The notes: generated by a model not told the origin, from the letters alone. Counted from the stretch's first letter, positions 9,112 to 19,984 are shown. The stretch is 64,000 bases of DNA from Jeongeupia naejangsanensis (GCF_016865585.1 NZ_JAESND010000006.1:1-64000), one strand, 5' to 3'. Translations and numbers: made by a program.

Positions 9112-10043
9112 TGAGCGTACTGATCCTGGCCGACCACGACGGTCGCCAACTCAAGGCCGCCAGCCGTCGTGCCGTCGGTGCCGCCAAGGCATGGAATGCG
9201 CCGATCCACGTGCTGGTGGTCGGTGACGATACCGCCGCCGTTGCCGCACAGGCGGCTGCGCTTGAAGGCGTGACCCGCGTACTGCGCGTCGATGCCGCCC
9301 ATCTGGCGCATCCGCTGGCCGCCGATGTGGCCAACATCATCAAGGCGCTGGCAGGCGACTTCCAGGTCATCCTCGCCCCGCACGCCACGCTGGCCAAGGA
9401 CGTGCTGCCGCGTGTTGCCGGTCTGCTCGACGTGGCGATGATCGCCGATGCAATCGAGATCACCGCGCCGGCGACCTATGTGCGTCCGATCTATGCCGGC
9501 AACCTGCTGGCGACGGTCGAAAGCAATGACCCGATCCAGGTCGTCACCGTGCGTGCCACCAGCTTTGCTGCGGCCGGTGATGCCGCTTCTCCGGCCGCGA
9601 TCGAATCGCTGCCGGCTCCGGCGGCCGATACCCGCGTACGCTGGGTGTCCGAGAGCAAGAACGTGTCCGAGCGACCCGAGCTGGCTTCGGCGCGTGTCGT
9701 CGTTTCCGGTGGCCGTTCGTTCGGCGAGCGTTTCGAAGAGCTGCTCGGCCCGCTGGCCGACCAGCTCGGTGCCGCGATCGGCGCCACCCGTGCTGCCGTT
9801 GATGCCGGATTTGCACCGAACGAGCAGCAGGTCGGCCAGACCGGCACCGTCGTTGCTCCGGAGCTCTACATCGCCGCCGGCATCTCCGGCGCGCAGCAGC
9901 ATCTGGCCGGCATGAAGGACAGCCAGGTCATCGTCGCGATCAACCACGATCCGGACGCCGCGATCTTCCAGGTTGCCGATTTCGGCCTCGTTGCCGACCT
10001 GTTCGATGCCGTTCCGCAACTTACCAAAGCACTGGAACAATAA
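9111..10043 (+). CDS. etfA: Electron transfer flavoprotein alpha subunit
   Basis: 310 residues. The C-terminal FAD-binding region is clear: VSGGRSFGERFEELLGPLA, AGISGAQQHLAGMKDS and AINHDPDAAIFQVADFG. EtfA carries the redox FAD and, with EtfB, delivers electrons to the ETF-quinone oxidoreductase encoded just upstream on the other strand. The ATG overlaps the etfB stop, and the fpr gene begins 2 bases after its own stop, giving a tight three-gene unit. Confidence 0.97.
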   Translation: MSVLILADHDGRQLKAASRRAVGAAKAWNAPIHVLVVGDDTAAVAAQAAALEGVTRVLRVDAAHLAHPLAADVANIIKALAGDFQVILAPHATLAKDVLPRVAGLLDVAMIADAIEITAPATYVRPIYAGNLLATVESNDPIQVVTVRATSFAAAGDAASPAAIESLPAPAADTRVRWVSESKNVSERPELASARVVVSGGRSFGERFEELLGPLADQLGAAIGATRAAVDAGFAPNEQQVGQTGTVVAPELYIAAGISGAQQHLAGMKDSQVIVAINHDPDAAIFQVADFGLVADLFDAVPQLTKALEQ

Positions 10044-10045
10044 TA

Positions 10046-10822
10046 ATGAGCACTTACGTCTCTGAGAAAATCCTCTCGGTCCACCACTGGAACGATACGC
10101 TGTTCAGCTTCAAGACGACGCGCGACCCGGGCCTGAAGTTCGAAAACGGCCAGTTCGTGATGATCGGTCTTGAAATCAACGGCAAGAAGGTGATGCGCGC
10201 CTACTCGATCGCCAGCGCCAACTACGAGGAACACCTCGAGTTCTTCAGCATCAAGGTGCCGAACGGTCCGCTGACGTCCGAGCTGCAGAAGATCCAGGTC
10301 GGCGACGAGCTGCTCGTCAGCCGCAAGCCGACCGGCACGCTGGTGCTGTCGGACCTGAAGCCGGGCAAGACGCTGTACTACCTCAGCACCGGTACCGGTC
10401 TGGCGCCGTTCATGTCGCTGATCCAGGATCCGGAAGCGTACGAGCAGTACGACAAGATCGTGCTGTTCCACGGCGTGCGTACCGTGTCCGAGCTGGCGTA
10501 TGCCGACTTCATCCAGAACGAGTTGCCGAACAACGAGTTCTTCGGCGAAGAAGTGCGCAACAAGCTGATCTACTACCCGAGCGTCACGCGCGAGCCATTC
10601 CGCAACCAGGGTCGTCTGACCGACCTGGTCGAATCGGGCAAGCTGTTCGAAGACATCGGCCTGCCGCCGTTCAACCCGGAAACCGACCGCGCGATGTTGT
10701 GCGGCAGCCCGGCAATGCTGGAAGACACCTGCCGCCTGCTCGACGAGCGCGGCTTCCAGGTCAGCAAGCGGATCGGTCAACCGGGTGACTATGTGATCGA
10801 ACGCGCCTTCGTCGAAAAATAA
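10046..10822 (+). CDS. fpr: Ferredoxin/flavodoxin-NADP+ reductase
   Basis: 258 residues, the length of bacterial Fpr. RAYSIASAN (RxYS FAD site), GTGLAPFMS (NADP pyrophosphate loop) and the C-terminal YVIERAFVEK ending are diagnostic of the subclass-I/II bacterial ferredoxin-NADP reductases. It exchanges electrons between NADPH and ferredoxin or flavodoxin and has a role in oxidative stress. Here it lies 2 bases after etfA, so it is almost certainly on the same transcript; Fpr is usually monocistronic, making the link to ETF metabolism worth noting. Confidence 0.95.
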   Translation: MSTYVSEKILSVHHWNDTLFSFKTTRDPGLKFENGQFVMIGLEINGKKVMRAYSIASANYEEHLEFFSIKVPNGPLTSELQKIQVGDELLVSRKPTGTLVLSDLKPGKTLYYLSTGTGLAPFMSLIQDPEAYEQYDKIVLFHGVRTVSELAYADFIQNELPNNEFFGEEVRNKLIYYPSVTREPFRNQGRLTDLVESGKLFEDIGLPPFNPETDRAMLCGSPAMLEDTCRLLDERGFQVSKRIGQPGDYVIERAFVEK

Positions 10823-10832
10823 ATCGGCTTGG

Positions 10833-10912
10833 CCCGGCGCTGCGCTTTGTCGCGCCAGGGCTCGTGTACTTGATGTACACGTCGCCCTCGCGCTTCGCGC
10901 GCAGCACCCGGG
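10833..10912. repeat. Long imperfect palindrome downstream of fpr
   Basis: Two arms of about 37 bases, CCCGGCGCTGCGCTTTG at the left and CGCGCAGCACCCGGG at the right, pair with roughly four in five positions matched around a central GTGTAC-TTGAT-GTACAC core. It lies between the fpr stop and the terminator. It resembles an intergenic REP-like hairpin or a processed 3' RNA structure; no second copy was seen in this window. Confidence 0.6.
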
Positions 10913-10941
10913 CGAGGACGATTTTGTTGTTGCATGTGCTG

Positions 10942-10965
10942 AACGGCCCCTCGGGGCCGTTTTGC
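10942..10965 (+). terminator. Terminator of etfB-etfA-fpr operon
   Basis: AACGGCCCC pairs with GGGGCCGTT across a TC loop, followed by TTTGC. It lies downstream of the long palindrome and ahead of the convergent cadR gene. Confidence 0.8.
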
Positions 10966-10987
10966 ATTTCCGGGCTCCGGGTGAGCG

Positions 10988-11422
10988 CTAGCCCAGATGC
11001 GTGTGCCGGTGGGCCGCCCTCGGTTCCGCTTCCATTTCGTTCAAGCCCTGCACGATCCCGCAGGCGTCGACCGGGAATTCGCCGTTGCAGCGGTGCCGCA
11101 GGTCGACCAGCTGTTTCTCCAGTTCGACCAGCTCGGCGATGCGTGCCTGCACATGGCCGAGATGGTCGTCGACCAGATGATTGACCGCGCCACAGCCGGC
11201 GGCCGGATCGTCGACGAAGCCGAGCAGCGTGCGGATTTCTTCCTGCGTCATGTCCAGGGCACGGCAATTGCGGATGAAGCGCAGTCGCTCCGCGTGCTGC
11301 GGGCCATAGCTGCGGTAGTTGCTCGCCGTGCGCTCGGCGGTCGGCAGCAGGCCTTCTTTTTCGTAGTAACGCACGGTCTCTACACTGCATTGCGCGGTCT
11401 GCGCCAGTTCACCGATTTTCAT
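10988..11422 (-). CDS. cadR: MerR-family Cd(II)/Pb(II)-responsive regulator CadR
   Basis: 144 residues from the ATG at 11422; a longer in-frame start would run through the operator. The MerR helix-turn-helix (MKIGELAQ...VETVRYYEKEGLLP) is at the N-terminus. Cys77, Cys112 and Cys121 match the three metal-binding cysteines of CadR/ZntR-type regulators, and the C-terminus is His-rich (HRHTHLG), as in CadR. It activates the divergent P-type ATPase gene when soft metals bind. The operator with its over-long promoter spacer lies between the two genes. Confidence 0.94.
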   Translation of the reverse strand: MKIGELAQTAQCSVETVRYYEKEGLLPTAERTASNYRSYGPQHAERLRFIRNCRALDMTQEEIRTLLGFVDDPAAGCGAVNHLVDDHLGHVQARIAELVELEKQLVDLRHRCNGEFPVDACGIVQGLNEMEAEPRAAHRHTHLG

Positions 11423-11425
11423 CGC

Positions 11426-11460
11426 TTGACCTTGTAGTGACTTCAGGGTGTGTACTGTAT
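11426..11460 (+). promoter_or_regulatory. MerR-type cadA promoter and CadR operator
   Basis: A -35 TTGACC (11426-11431) and a -10-like TGTACTGTAT (11451-11460) are separated by about 19-20 bases, the stretched spacing recognised by MerR proteins. The spacer holds the dyad ACCTTGTAGTGACTTCAGGGT in two parts, ACCTTGTAG and CTTCAGGGT (11429-11449), which closely follows known CadR operator sequences. It starts 4 bases from the cadR start, so CadR probably also represses itself. Confidence 0.85.
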
Positions 11461-11483
11461 CCATATCGCAAACGGAGTCCATC

Positions 11484-13769
<2,286 letters not shown>

Positions 13770-13807
13770 CTCCGATTCGTTAGTGCCAATTCAAACTGGA
13801 GAGCACC

Positions 13808-14101
13808 ATGCAATGTCCGACTTGTGTTGATGAACGTCTGGTAATGAGCGAACGCCAGGGCGTCGAGATCGATTACTGCCCGCGTTGCCGCGGTGTCTGG
13901 CTCGACCGTGGCGAACTCGACAAGATCATCGAGCGCGCCCGGATCCAGGACGCCCAGCCCGCCCGCGAAGCGCCGCGCAGCGAGCCGCAGCCGCAGGAAG
14001 TCCGCTACGACAACCGGCCGCAACACTACGACCAGAAACCGCATTACGACCACAAGCCGTACAAGAAGCGCAAATCGATCTGGGAAGAGCTGTTCGACTG
14101 A
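13808..14101 (+). CDS. TFIIB-type zinc-ribbon protein
   Basis: 97 residues. CPTC near the N-terminus and CPRC about 20 residues later, followed by GVWLDRGELDKIIERA, define the zf-TFIIB family of small bacterial zinc-ribbon proteins of unknown function. The rest is a charged, Tyr/His/Lys-rich, probably disordered tail. A ribosome binding site (GGAG) precedes the ATG. It follows cadA by 38 bases with no visible terminator, so it may be read through from the metal-inducible promoter. Confidence 0.85.
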   Translation: MQCPTCVDERLVMSERQGVEIDYCPRCRGVWLDRGELDKIIERARIQDAQPAREAPRSEPQPQEVRYDNRPQHYDQKPHYDHKPYKKRKSIWEELFD

Positions 14102-14103
14102 AC

Positions 14104-15051
14104 TCAGCGGTACTCGATCGCCCGACCGCTGGCGTCGCGCATGACGATTTCGTCGCTGCGTGCCGCGCCGGCGGTCACTTCCCGGCACAGCGCGATGAAG
14201 GCCTGCATGCCCGGGGTATGGAATTTCTGCTTGTGCCAGACGATGTGGAACTGGCGCTGCAGATTCAGTTCGGCAACCTCGATCGGCACGAGGCTGCCAC
14301 GGCGGAAGGCTTCCTTCAGCGCCAGCCGCGAAATGCACGATACACCCATGCCGGCCTCGACAGCACGCTTGATCGCCTCGGTGTGTTCGAGTTCTAGCCG
14401 CACGTCCATCTGCGATCGCACCGAATGGAAGGCGTTTTCGAACGCCTGTCGCGTGCCCGAGCCGGGTTCGCGGACGATCCACGGCTGGCGCGCCAGCATC
14501 TCGAGCGTGACGTGCTTTTCCCGCATCAGCGGGTGATCGGGCGCGGCAAATACGACCAGCTCGTCCGATACCCAGGGTTCGGCACTGAGGTCCGGATTCG
14601 GGTTGTCGCCCTCGATCAGGCCGAAATCGAGCTCGAAGTGGGCGACCTTCCGCAGCACCTGTTCGGTGTTGTGGACGTCGAGCTGGACCCGGCAACCCGG
14701 ATAACGGCGCATGAATTCGCCGACCAGCAGCGTTGCCAGATAATTGCCGATCGTCAGCGTCGCGCCGAATCGGAAACCGTTGAGACCGGCGTTGCCGGCC
14801 AGCAGGCTTTCGATTTCACCGGCGCGGTCGAGCAGTTCGATCGCGCGCGGCAACAGTGCCCGGCCCGATTCGTTCAGCTGCAGACGCTTGCCGTGCCGGT
14901 CGAACAGCCGCACGTCGAACTGCTTCTCCAGTTCGGCCAGCGCCGTGCTCGTTGCCGACTGCGACAGGTTCAGTGCTTCGGTCGCGCGCGAGACGCTTTC
15001 GAAGCGGCCGACCGCGACAAAGACTTCCAGTTGCCGGAGCGTATACCTCAT
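14104..15051 (-). CDS. LysR-family transcriptional regulator
   Basis: 315 residues from the ATG at 15051. The N-terminal winged helix (RYTLRQLEVFVAVGRF, LNLSQSATSTALAELEKQF, VRLFDRHGKRLQL) is typical LysR; the rest is the effector-binding domain. The start overlaps the sbcB stop by 4 bases (ATGA), so it is translationally coupled to exonuclease I. The effector domain resembles the CysB/CbbR-like LysR proteins, but the target cannot be deduced; it is not divergent to any gene, so the usual neighbour rule does not help. Confidence 0.92.
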   Translation of the reverse strand: MRYTLRQLEVFVAVGRFESVSRATEALNLSQSATSTALAELEKQFDVRLFDRHGKRLQLNESGRALLPRAIELLDRAGEIESLLAGNAGLNGFRFGATLTIGNYLATLLVGEFMRRYPGCRVQLDVHNTEQVLRKVAHFELDFGLIEGDNPNPDLSAEPWVSDELVVFAAPDHPLMREKHVTLEMLARQPWIVREPGSGTRQAFENAFHSVRSQMDVRLELEHTEAIKRAVEAGMGVSCISRLALKEAFRRGSLVPIEVAELNLQRQFHIVWHKQKFHTPGMQAFIALCREVTAGAARSDEIVMRDASGRAIEYR

Positions 15052-16472
15052 CCGCCGAACTCGGGCACGATGGTTTCGGCGTAGTCGTACAGCGCCGCCA
15101 GAATCTGCTCGCCGCGTTCGTCGGCGGTTTCGGCCAGCTCGTCGATGCGGGCGCAATAGTCCTCGAGCGTCCGGTAGCCGTCGCGGCCTTCGAACAGGCG
15201 CTCGCCGCGCAGCTGCTGCCAGCGCTCGCTCTCGACCTCGGTCAGGCTGGCGGGGAAGTTGCGCGCGCGGTAGCGGAACAGCAGCTCGTCGAGCCGGCGG
15301 TCGTCGAAGCTGACGCGGCTGGCGGCGAGCGCGTCGCCATCGAGGCCGCGCAGCTTTTCCAGCGTGCGCCGGTCGTTGTTCGACAGGAAGCCGCCGTACA
15401 GGTCCTGATCGACATCGGTGACCGGTGCCAGATCGCGCTTGAACACCTGCGCCCACGGCAGCGCCGGCGCACCGCGCAGCAGCGCGGCATGGCGCTCGAT
15501 CGCGTCGAAATCGACGCCCCAGCGTTCGGCTTGCGCCGGCTGTAGCGTCTTCAGGTTGCCGATGACGATCGGCGACTTGTTGATGTGGATGGTCTTGATC
15601 GGCAGGCGCGTGACGCCTTCGGGCAAGGCGTCGGCACGGCTGAACATCCGGGTGCGGATCGTGTCGGCGTCGAGCGAGAACAGCTCGCGCGGATCGAACG
15701 CCAGATCCCAGACGATCAGTTCGTTCTTGTTGGTCGGGTGCGTCGCCAGCGGCCAGACTACGGCCATGCAGCCGCGTTCGGTGCCGAACATGCCGGAAAC
15801 GTGCAGGAAGGGCTTGGGTTCGGCGCCGATCTGCGCCAGCACGGCATCCTTTTTGCGCAGGCTCAGGCAGAAGTCGAACAGCTTGGGCTGGCGGTCGCGG
15901 ATCAGCCGTGCCAGCGCGATCGTCGCGCGCACGTCCGACACCGCATCGTGTGCCGCTTCGTGCGCAAGACCATTGGCTGCGGACAGGTGTTCGAGCTTGA
16001 AGTTCGGCCGGCCGTCGTCGTGGTTCGGCCAGTTGATGCCGTCCGGGCGCAGCGCCCAGGTGGTGCGGACCGTGTCGAGCAGGTCCCAGCGGCCGCAGTC
16101 GTTCTGCCATTCGCGCGCGTACGGGTCGTACAGATTGCGCCAGAACAGGAAGCGGGTGACTTCGTCGTCGAAACGGATGGTGTTGTAGCCGACGCCGATC
16201 GTGCCCGGTTGTGCCAGCTCGGCCTCGATGCCGGCGGCGAAATCACGCTCGGCCACGCCGCGTTCGAGACACTGCTGCGGGGTGATGCCGGTCAGCAGAC
16301 AGGATTCGGGATCGGGCAGGAAGTCCGGCGTCGGCTGGCAGAAGAGCTCGACCGGCGCGGCGATCTCGTTCAGTTCCAGATCGGTGCGGATACCGGCGAA
16401 CTGCGCGGGCCGGTCGCGACGCGGGACGATGCCGAAGGTTTCGTAGTCGTGCCAGAAAAAACTGGTGCTCAT
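15048..16472 (-). CDS. sbcB: Exodeoxyribonuclease I
   Basis: 474 residues from the ATG at 16472; starts at 16505 and 16523 are possible but add only unconserved residues. FFWHDYETFG at the N-terminus carries the first two acidic metal ligands (Asp9, Glu11) of the DEDD exonuclease fold, RPAQFAGIRTDLELNE follows as in E. coli ExoI, and HDAVSDVRATIALARLI provides later catalytic residues. The length equals E. coli SbcB (475). It degrades single-stranded DNA 3'-5' and acts in recombination and mismatch repair. The LysR gene is coupled to its 3' end. Confidence 0.96.
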   Translation of the reverse strand: MSTSFFWHDYETFGIVPRRDRPAQFAGIRTDLELNEIAAPVELFCQPTPDFLPDPESCLLTGITPQQCLERGVAERDFAAGIEAELAQPGTIGVGYNTIRFDDEVTRFLFWRNLYDPYAREWQNDCGRWDLLDTVRTTWALRPDGINWPNHDDGRPNFKLEHLSAANGLAHEAAHDAVSDVRATIALARLIRDRQPKLFDFCLSLRKKDAVLAQIGAEPKPFLHVSGMFGTERGCMAVVWPLATHPTNKNELIVWDLAFDPRELFSLDADTIRTRMFSRADALPEGVTRLPIKTIHINKSPIVIGNLKTLQPAQAERWGVDFDAIERHAALLRGAPALPWAQVFKRDLAPVTDVDQDLYGGFLSNNDRRTLEKLRGLDGDALAASRVSFDDRRLDELLFRYRARNFPASLTEVESERWQQLRGERLFEGRDGYRTLEDYCARIDELAETADERGEQILAALYDYAETIVPEFGG

Positions 16473-16599
16473 GGGCGGAAGGCCGGGTAGGGGGATTGCC
16501 GACATGATGGTCGATCCGGGCAAGCGGCGACAAGTTGCATACTGCCTTTGTGCGCCGACGGATCAGGCTGCCGGAAAGGTGCTGCGGTACGTGAAGCGG

Positions 16600-16878
16600 T
16601 CATTCCCAGGGCGGGGTTTCGCCGTCATAGGCGACAAAGCCCGGCGGCAGCACCGGTTCGCGCTGCGTATCGCCACGCACTGCATCGGCAGGGCTGTCGT
16701 CAGGCGGCAGCCATTGGGCGAAGGGCGCCAGATCGACACCTTGCGGCGCATACCATTTCTTCTTTGCCGGATCCCAGCGCGCGCCGAGCTCCTTGGCGGC
16801 ATCCTTTTCGGCAAAGGGGACGGCCAGGTAACGCTGGACACGTGGGGCGCCGCCGGGGCGCTTGGGTGGATTGCTCAT
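16600..16878 (-). CDS. DUF5710 domain protein
   Basis: 92 residues from the ATG at 16878, with AGGAG 6 bases upstream. RYLAVPFAEKDAAKELGARW followed by DPAKKKWYAP is the DUF5710 signature, a short domain also found in DNA-primase/TOPRIM-associated and plasmid proteins; its function is unknown. Here it is free-standing with a Pro-rich C-terminal tail. It lies between sbcB and the aminotransferase on the minus strand as a single gene. Confidence 0.85.
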   Translation of the reverse strand: MSNPPKRPGGAPRVQRYLAVPFAEKDAAKELGARWDPAKKKWYAPQGVDLAPFAQWLPPDDSPADAVRGDTQREPVLPPGFVAYDGETPPWE

Positions 16879-17098
16879 ATGTACTCCTGAAGGCCGGCCA
16901 TGATACCGCGGACGCCGTCCGGGGTTGCCGGCCCGTGCGGAGGCGTCCGCGCGGGCCTCATTGCTGCCGCAGGTGACGAAGCCGGCCCGGATCGCGCACA
17001 ATCGGCGCTTCGGGCCGTGCTGCGGTACGGCCCTCAAACCATCGGGCTGCGTCATGGTGACGCCGGCCCGCCCAAACCCGATTGAAGCGAGTGCGCCC

Positions 17099-18292
17099 AT
17101 GTTTGCCCATGTCGATACCTATCCCGGCGATCCGATCCTGTCGCTGGTCGAAGCCTTCCAGCGCGATGTCCGGCCGGAAAAGGTCAATCTGGGGATCGGC
17201 ATCTATTACGACGAAACCGGCGTCATCCCGCTGCTGCCGTCGGTGACGCAGGCGCAGGCCGCACTGGCCGGCCCGACGCGGCTGCCCTACCTGCCGATGG
17301 AAGGCGATGCCCGCTACCGCGCGCAGGTACAGAAGCTGCTGTTCGGCGCCGACAGCACCGTGCTGGCGGCGGGCCGGATCGCGACGATCCAGACGCTGGG
17401 CGGCTCGGGCGCGCTCAAGGTCGGTGCCGACCTGCTCAAGCGCTACTTCCCGAACAGCGAGGCCTGGGTCAGCAATCCGACGTGGGACAACCACCGGGCG
17501 ATCTTCGAAGGCGCCGGCATCAAGGTGCACGACTACCCGTATTTCGACGCGGCGACCGGTGGCGTGGCCTTCGACGCGATGTGCGCGACGCTGAACACGC
17601 TGCCGCCGCAAAGCATCGTCATCCTGCACCCGTGCTGCCACAACCCGACCGGCGTCGACCTCGACCGCGCGCAATGGCAGCGTGTGATCGGCATTGTTGC
17701 CGAGCGCGGGTTGATTGGCTTCCTCGACATCGCCTATCAGGGCTTCGGCGACAACCTCGCCGACGACGCGTACGCGATCCGCGCGATGGCCGAGGCCGGG
17801 CTCGAATTCTTCGTCAGCAATTCGTTTTCCAAGAACCTCGCGCTGTACGGCGAGCGCGTCGGCGGCCTGTCGGTCGTCTGCCAGACCGCCGACGATGCGG
17901 CGCGGGTGCTGAGCCAGTTGAAGCTGACCGTACGCCGCAACTACTCGAGTCCGCCGACCAGCGGCGCGCGCATCGCCGCGCGAGTGCTCGACGACGCGGC
18001 GCTGCTCGACCTGTGGACCGGCGAAGTCGCGCAGATGCGCGAACGGATCAAGGCGATGCGCAAGGCGCTGTTCGACTGCCTGTCGGCGGCGTTCCCGGCG
18101 CGCGACTTCGGCTACCTGCTCACCCAGCGCGGCATGTTCAGCTATACCGGGCTGACGCCGGCGCAGGTCGACCGGTTGCGTGAGGAATTCGCGATCTACC
18201 TGATCCAGACCGGACGGATGTGCGTCGCCGGGCTCAACCCGGGCAATATCGATTACGTCGCCAGATCGATCGCGGCCGTGCTGGCGGATTGA
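17099..18292 (+). CDS. Aspartate/aromatic amino acid aminotransferase
   Basis: 397 residues from the ATG at 17099, the length of AspC/TyrB. NPTGVD (about 182-187) and SNSFSKN with the PLP lysine at about Lys245 mark a fold-type I class I aminotransferase; the N-terminal [13 protein letters not shown] and [13 protein letters not shown] match the AspC/TyrB group. It exchanges amino groups between aspartate or aromatic amino acids and 2-oxoglutarate. Whether it prefers aromatic (TyrB) or acidic (AspC) substrates is not decided by motifs I can read. A terminator follows within 25 bases. Confidence 0.93.
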   Translation: MFAHVDTYPGDPILSLVEAFQRDVRPEKVNLGIGIYYDETGVIPLLPSVTQAQAALAGPTRLPYLPMEGDARYRAQVQKLLFGADSTVLAAGRIATIQTLGGSGALKVGADLLKRYFPNSEAWVSNPTWDNHRAIFEGAGIKVHDYPYFDAATGGVAFDAMCATLNTLPPQSIVILHPCCHNPTGVDLDRAQWQRVIGIVAERGLIGFLDIAYQGFGDNLADDAYAIRAMAEAGLEFFVSNSFSKNLALYGERVGGLSVVCQTADDAARVLSQLKLTVRRNYSSPPTSGARIAARVLDDAALLDLWTGEVAQMRERIKAMRKALFDCLSAAFPARDFGYLLTQRGMFSYTGLTPAQVDRLREEFAIYLIQTGRMCVAGLNPGNIDYVARSIAAVLAD

Positions 18293-18312
18293 CGCCGCCG
18301 GTGGCAGAACCG

Positions 18313-18344
18313 AAAAAGCCCCTGGCAATCCAGGGGCTTTTTTT
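18313..18344 (+). terminator. Terminator after aminotransferase
   Basis: AAAAAGCCCCTGG pairs with CCAGGGGCTTTTT across a CAAT loop, with seven T at the end. Confidence 0.93.
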
Positions 18345-18694
18345 CGACCGGCGACGGCCGCAAAGACCGTGCTGCAATGCCTTGCCTGTTTGGGTTTTAT
18401 GCAAATTAAATGAATGCCTGTCCGGGCTTTGTCGTATTGTCCAGATTGGTTTCATTCAACACAGTATTCACATGTAAGGCGCATCCTGCGTGCTGCCGGA
18501 TGCAATCGCGCCGTATGGCTCGGTTCGAGCGAGGCCTTCAAGGGTATTTTCTGCGGTGCATTCACGGCCGTTGGTGGCATGCCGTGCGGATCGGCCGAAT
18601 CTGTAAAGGAATTTGTACGACTTGTTGTCTTAAGCAATTTTCTGGTCTATTGGGTAACACCATGGATAACGCGAATCGAAACGGAGGACGAAGC
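18345..18694 (+). other. 350-base non-coding region upstream of the DUF2092 gene
   Basis: No convincing gene on either strand. The region is less GC-rich than its surroundings near both ends. An in-frame ATG at 18662 lies upstream of the chosen DUF2092 start but lacks a good ribosome binding site. A TTGTTG / TCTATT pair around 18620-18655 could be a promoter but is weak. The length suggests a long regulatory region or 5' leader. Confidence 0.5.
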
Positions 18695-19489
18695 ATGCTT
18701 GTGCGGACTATGTTGGGCAGCCTGAGCGTGATTGCGCTGCTCGGTGCTGGCACTGCCGGCGCGGAAGAAGTCAAGGCGGCGGGCGACAGCAAGCCGGCGG
18801 AGGCAACGGCACCGGTGCGCGAAACGCGCGCCATCGAGGCACTGCAGCGCATGTCCAGGAACCTGCGTTCGCTGAAAAGCTTTGAAGTCACGTCGCACAG
18901 CGATATCGACCGGCTCGATGACGCCGGCCAGCTGATCAAGTTCAGCAACGACGTCACCTACAAGGTTGCGCTGCCGAACCGGCTGTACGCCAGCATCGTC
19001 AACGGCCGCGCCAATCGGGAAATGTATTACGACGGCCAGCAGTTCACGCTGTACGGCAAGAAGCTGAACTACTACGCCACCGTCAAGGCGCCGGCAACCG
19101 TGGGCGAGCTGGTTGCGACGCTCGATGAAAAGTACGGCATCCAGCTGCCGCTGACCGACCTGTTCCTGTGGGGGACAGACCACGCGCCGGTCAACGACAT
19201 CCAGGCAGCCCGTTATGTCGGTGCGTCGGTGCTCGGCAAGCAGGTCTGCGACCAGTACGCCTACCGTCAGGGCGAGGTGGACTGGCAGCTGTGGATTTCG
19301 CGTGGCGACAAGCCGCTGCCGTGCAAGCTGGCCATCGTCGACAGCAGCGATGCGGCCCGTCCGCAGGCGGTGATGAGCTACGAGTGGCGCGCGGATGCAC
19401 GCATCGCGGCGTCCACCTTCAAGTTCACCGCGCCCAAGAATGCGCATCCCATTGTGCTGAACGCGGCGAGTGCCGCCGACAAGCAATAG
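18695..19489 (+). CDS. DUF2092 family exported protein
   Basis: 264 residues from the ATG at 18695, which follows GGAGG by 7 bases and begins a clear signal peptide (MLVRTMLGSLSVIALLGAG, cleavage near AGAEE). The mature part (AIEALQRMSRNLRSLKSFEV; RLYASIVNGRANREMYYDGQ) matches DUF2092, a periplasmic beta-rich domain structurally related to lipoprotein carriers such as LolA. Function is unknown. The next gene, also exported, starts 16 bases after its stop, and the two families are often found together. Confidence 0.88.
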   Translation: MLVRTMLGSLSVIALLGAGTAGAEEVKAAGDSKPAEATAPVRETRAIEALQRMSRNLRSLKSFEVTSHSDIDRLDDAGQLIKFSNDVTYKVALPNRLYASIVNGRANREMYYDGQQFTLYGKKLNYYATVKAPATVGELVATLDEKYGIQLPLTDLFLWGTDHAPVNDIQAARYVGASVLGKQVCDQYAYRQGEVDWQLWISRGDKPLPCKLAIVDSSDAARPQAVMSYEWRADARIAASTFKFTAPKNAHPIVLNAASAADKQ

Positions 19490-19505
19490 GCACAGGAGAC
19501 TCATT

Positions 19506-19979
19506 ATGAAACGACAGCTTTCCTCGATGGTGCTCGCACTGTGCGCCGTGTCGGTGATCGTGCCGCAGCTCGCAGAAGCGCGTGACGGCCGGGCCCGTAC
19601 CAACGTCAACAACGTTGACCGCGGCGGCAACCGCAACCTCAATAACAATCGCAACGTCAACGTCAATAACAACCGTAACGTCAACGTCAATTCGAACCGC
19701 AACGTCAACGTCAACCGTGATGTGCATGTGGATGTCGACCACCATGGCGGTGGCTGGTACGACGATGACGACTACCACCCGATCGCAACCGCGGCTGCCG
19801 TGACCGCGACCGTGGCAGTGACCTCGGCAGTGATCGGCTCGATCACGCGTACGCTGCCGCCGAGCTGCGCGCCGTATGCGTACGCAGGCGTCACTTACCA
19901 GCAGTGCGGCAACACCTGGTATCAGCCGCAGTACTCGGGTACGACGGTGCAGTATGTGGTGGTGAACCCGCCGCGCTAA
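19506..19979 (+). CDS. Exported Asn/Val-repeat protein
   Basis: 157 residues from the ATG at 19506 with AGGAG upstream. A signal peptide (MKRQLSSMVLALCAVSV, cut near AEA) precedes a low-complexity stretch at about 33-75 built from RNVNVN units and ending in DVHVDVDHH, then a hydrophobic Ala/Thr/Val segment (HPIATAAAVTATVAVTSAV) and a C-terminal Cys-containing, Tyr-rich domain. Similar proteins accompany DUF2092 genes; none has a known role. The repeat alternates polar and beta-branched residues and may form an extended beta structure or bind metal at the His/Asp end. Confidence 0.85.
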   Translation: MKRQLSSMVLALCAVSVIVPQLAEARDGRARTNVNNVDRGGNRNLNNNRNVNVNNNRNVNVNSNRNVNVNRDVHVDVDHHGGGWYDDDDYHPIATAAAVTATVAVTSAVIGSITRTLPPSCAPYAYAGVTYQQCGNTWYQPQYSGTTVQYVVVNPPR

Positions 19980-19984
19980 GGCGC

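Noticed and set aside
14104-16110. Continuous minus-strand frame joining LysR to an out-of-frame reading of sbcB
   Set aside because: The upstream part is Arg-rich noise from another frame of sbcB. The LysR protein begins at 15051 with the conserved MRYTLRQLE start, and sbcB is complete in its own frame.
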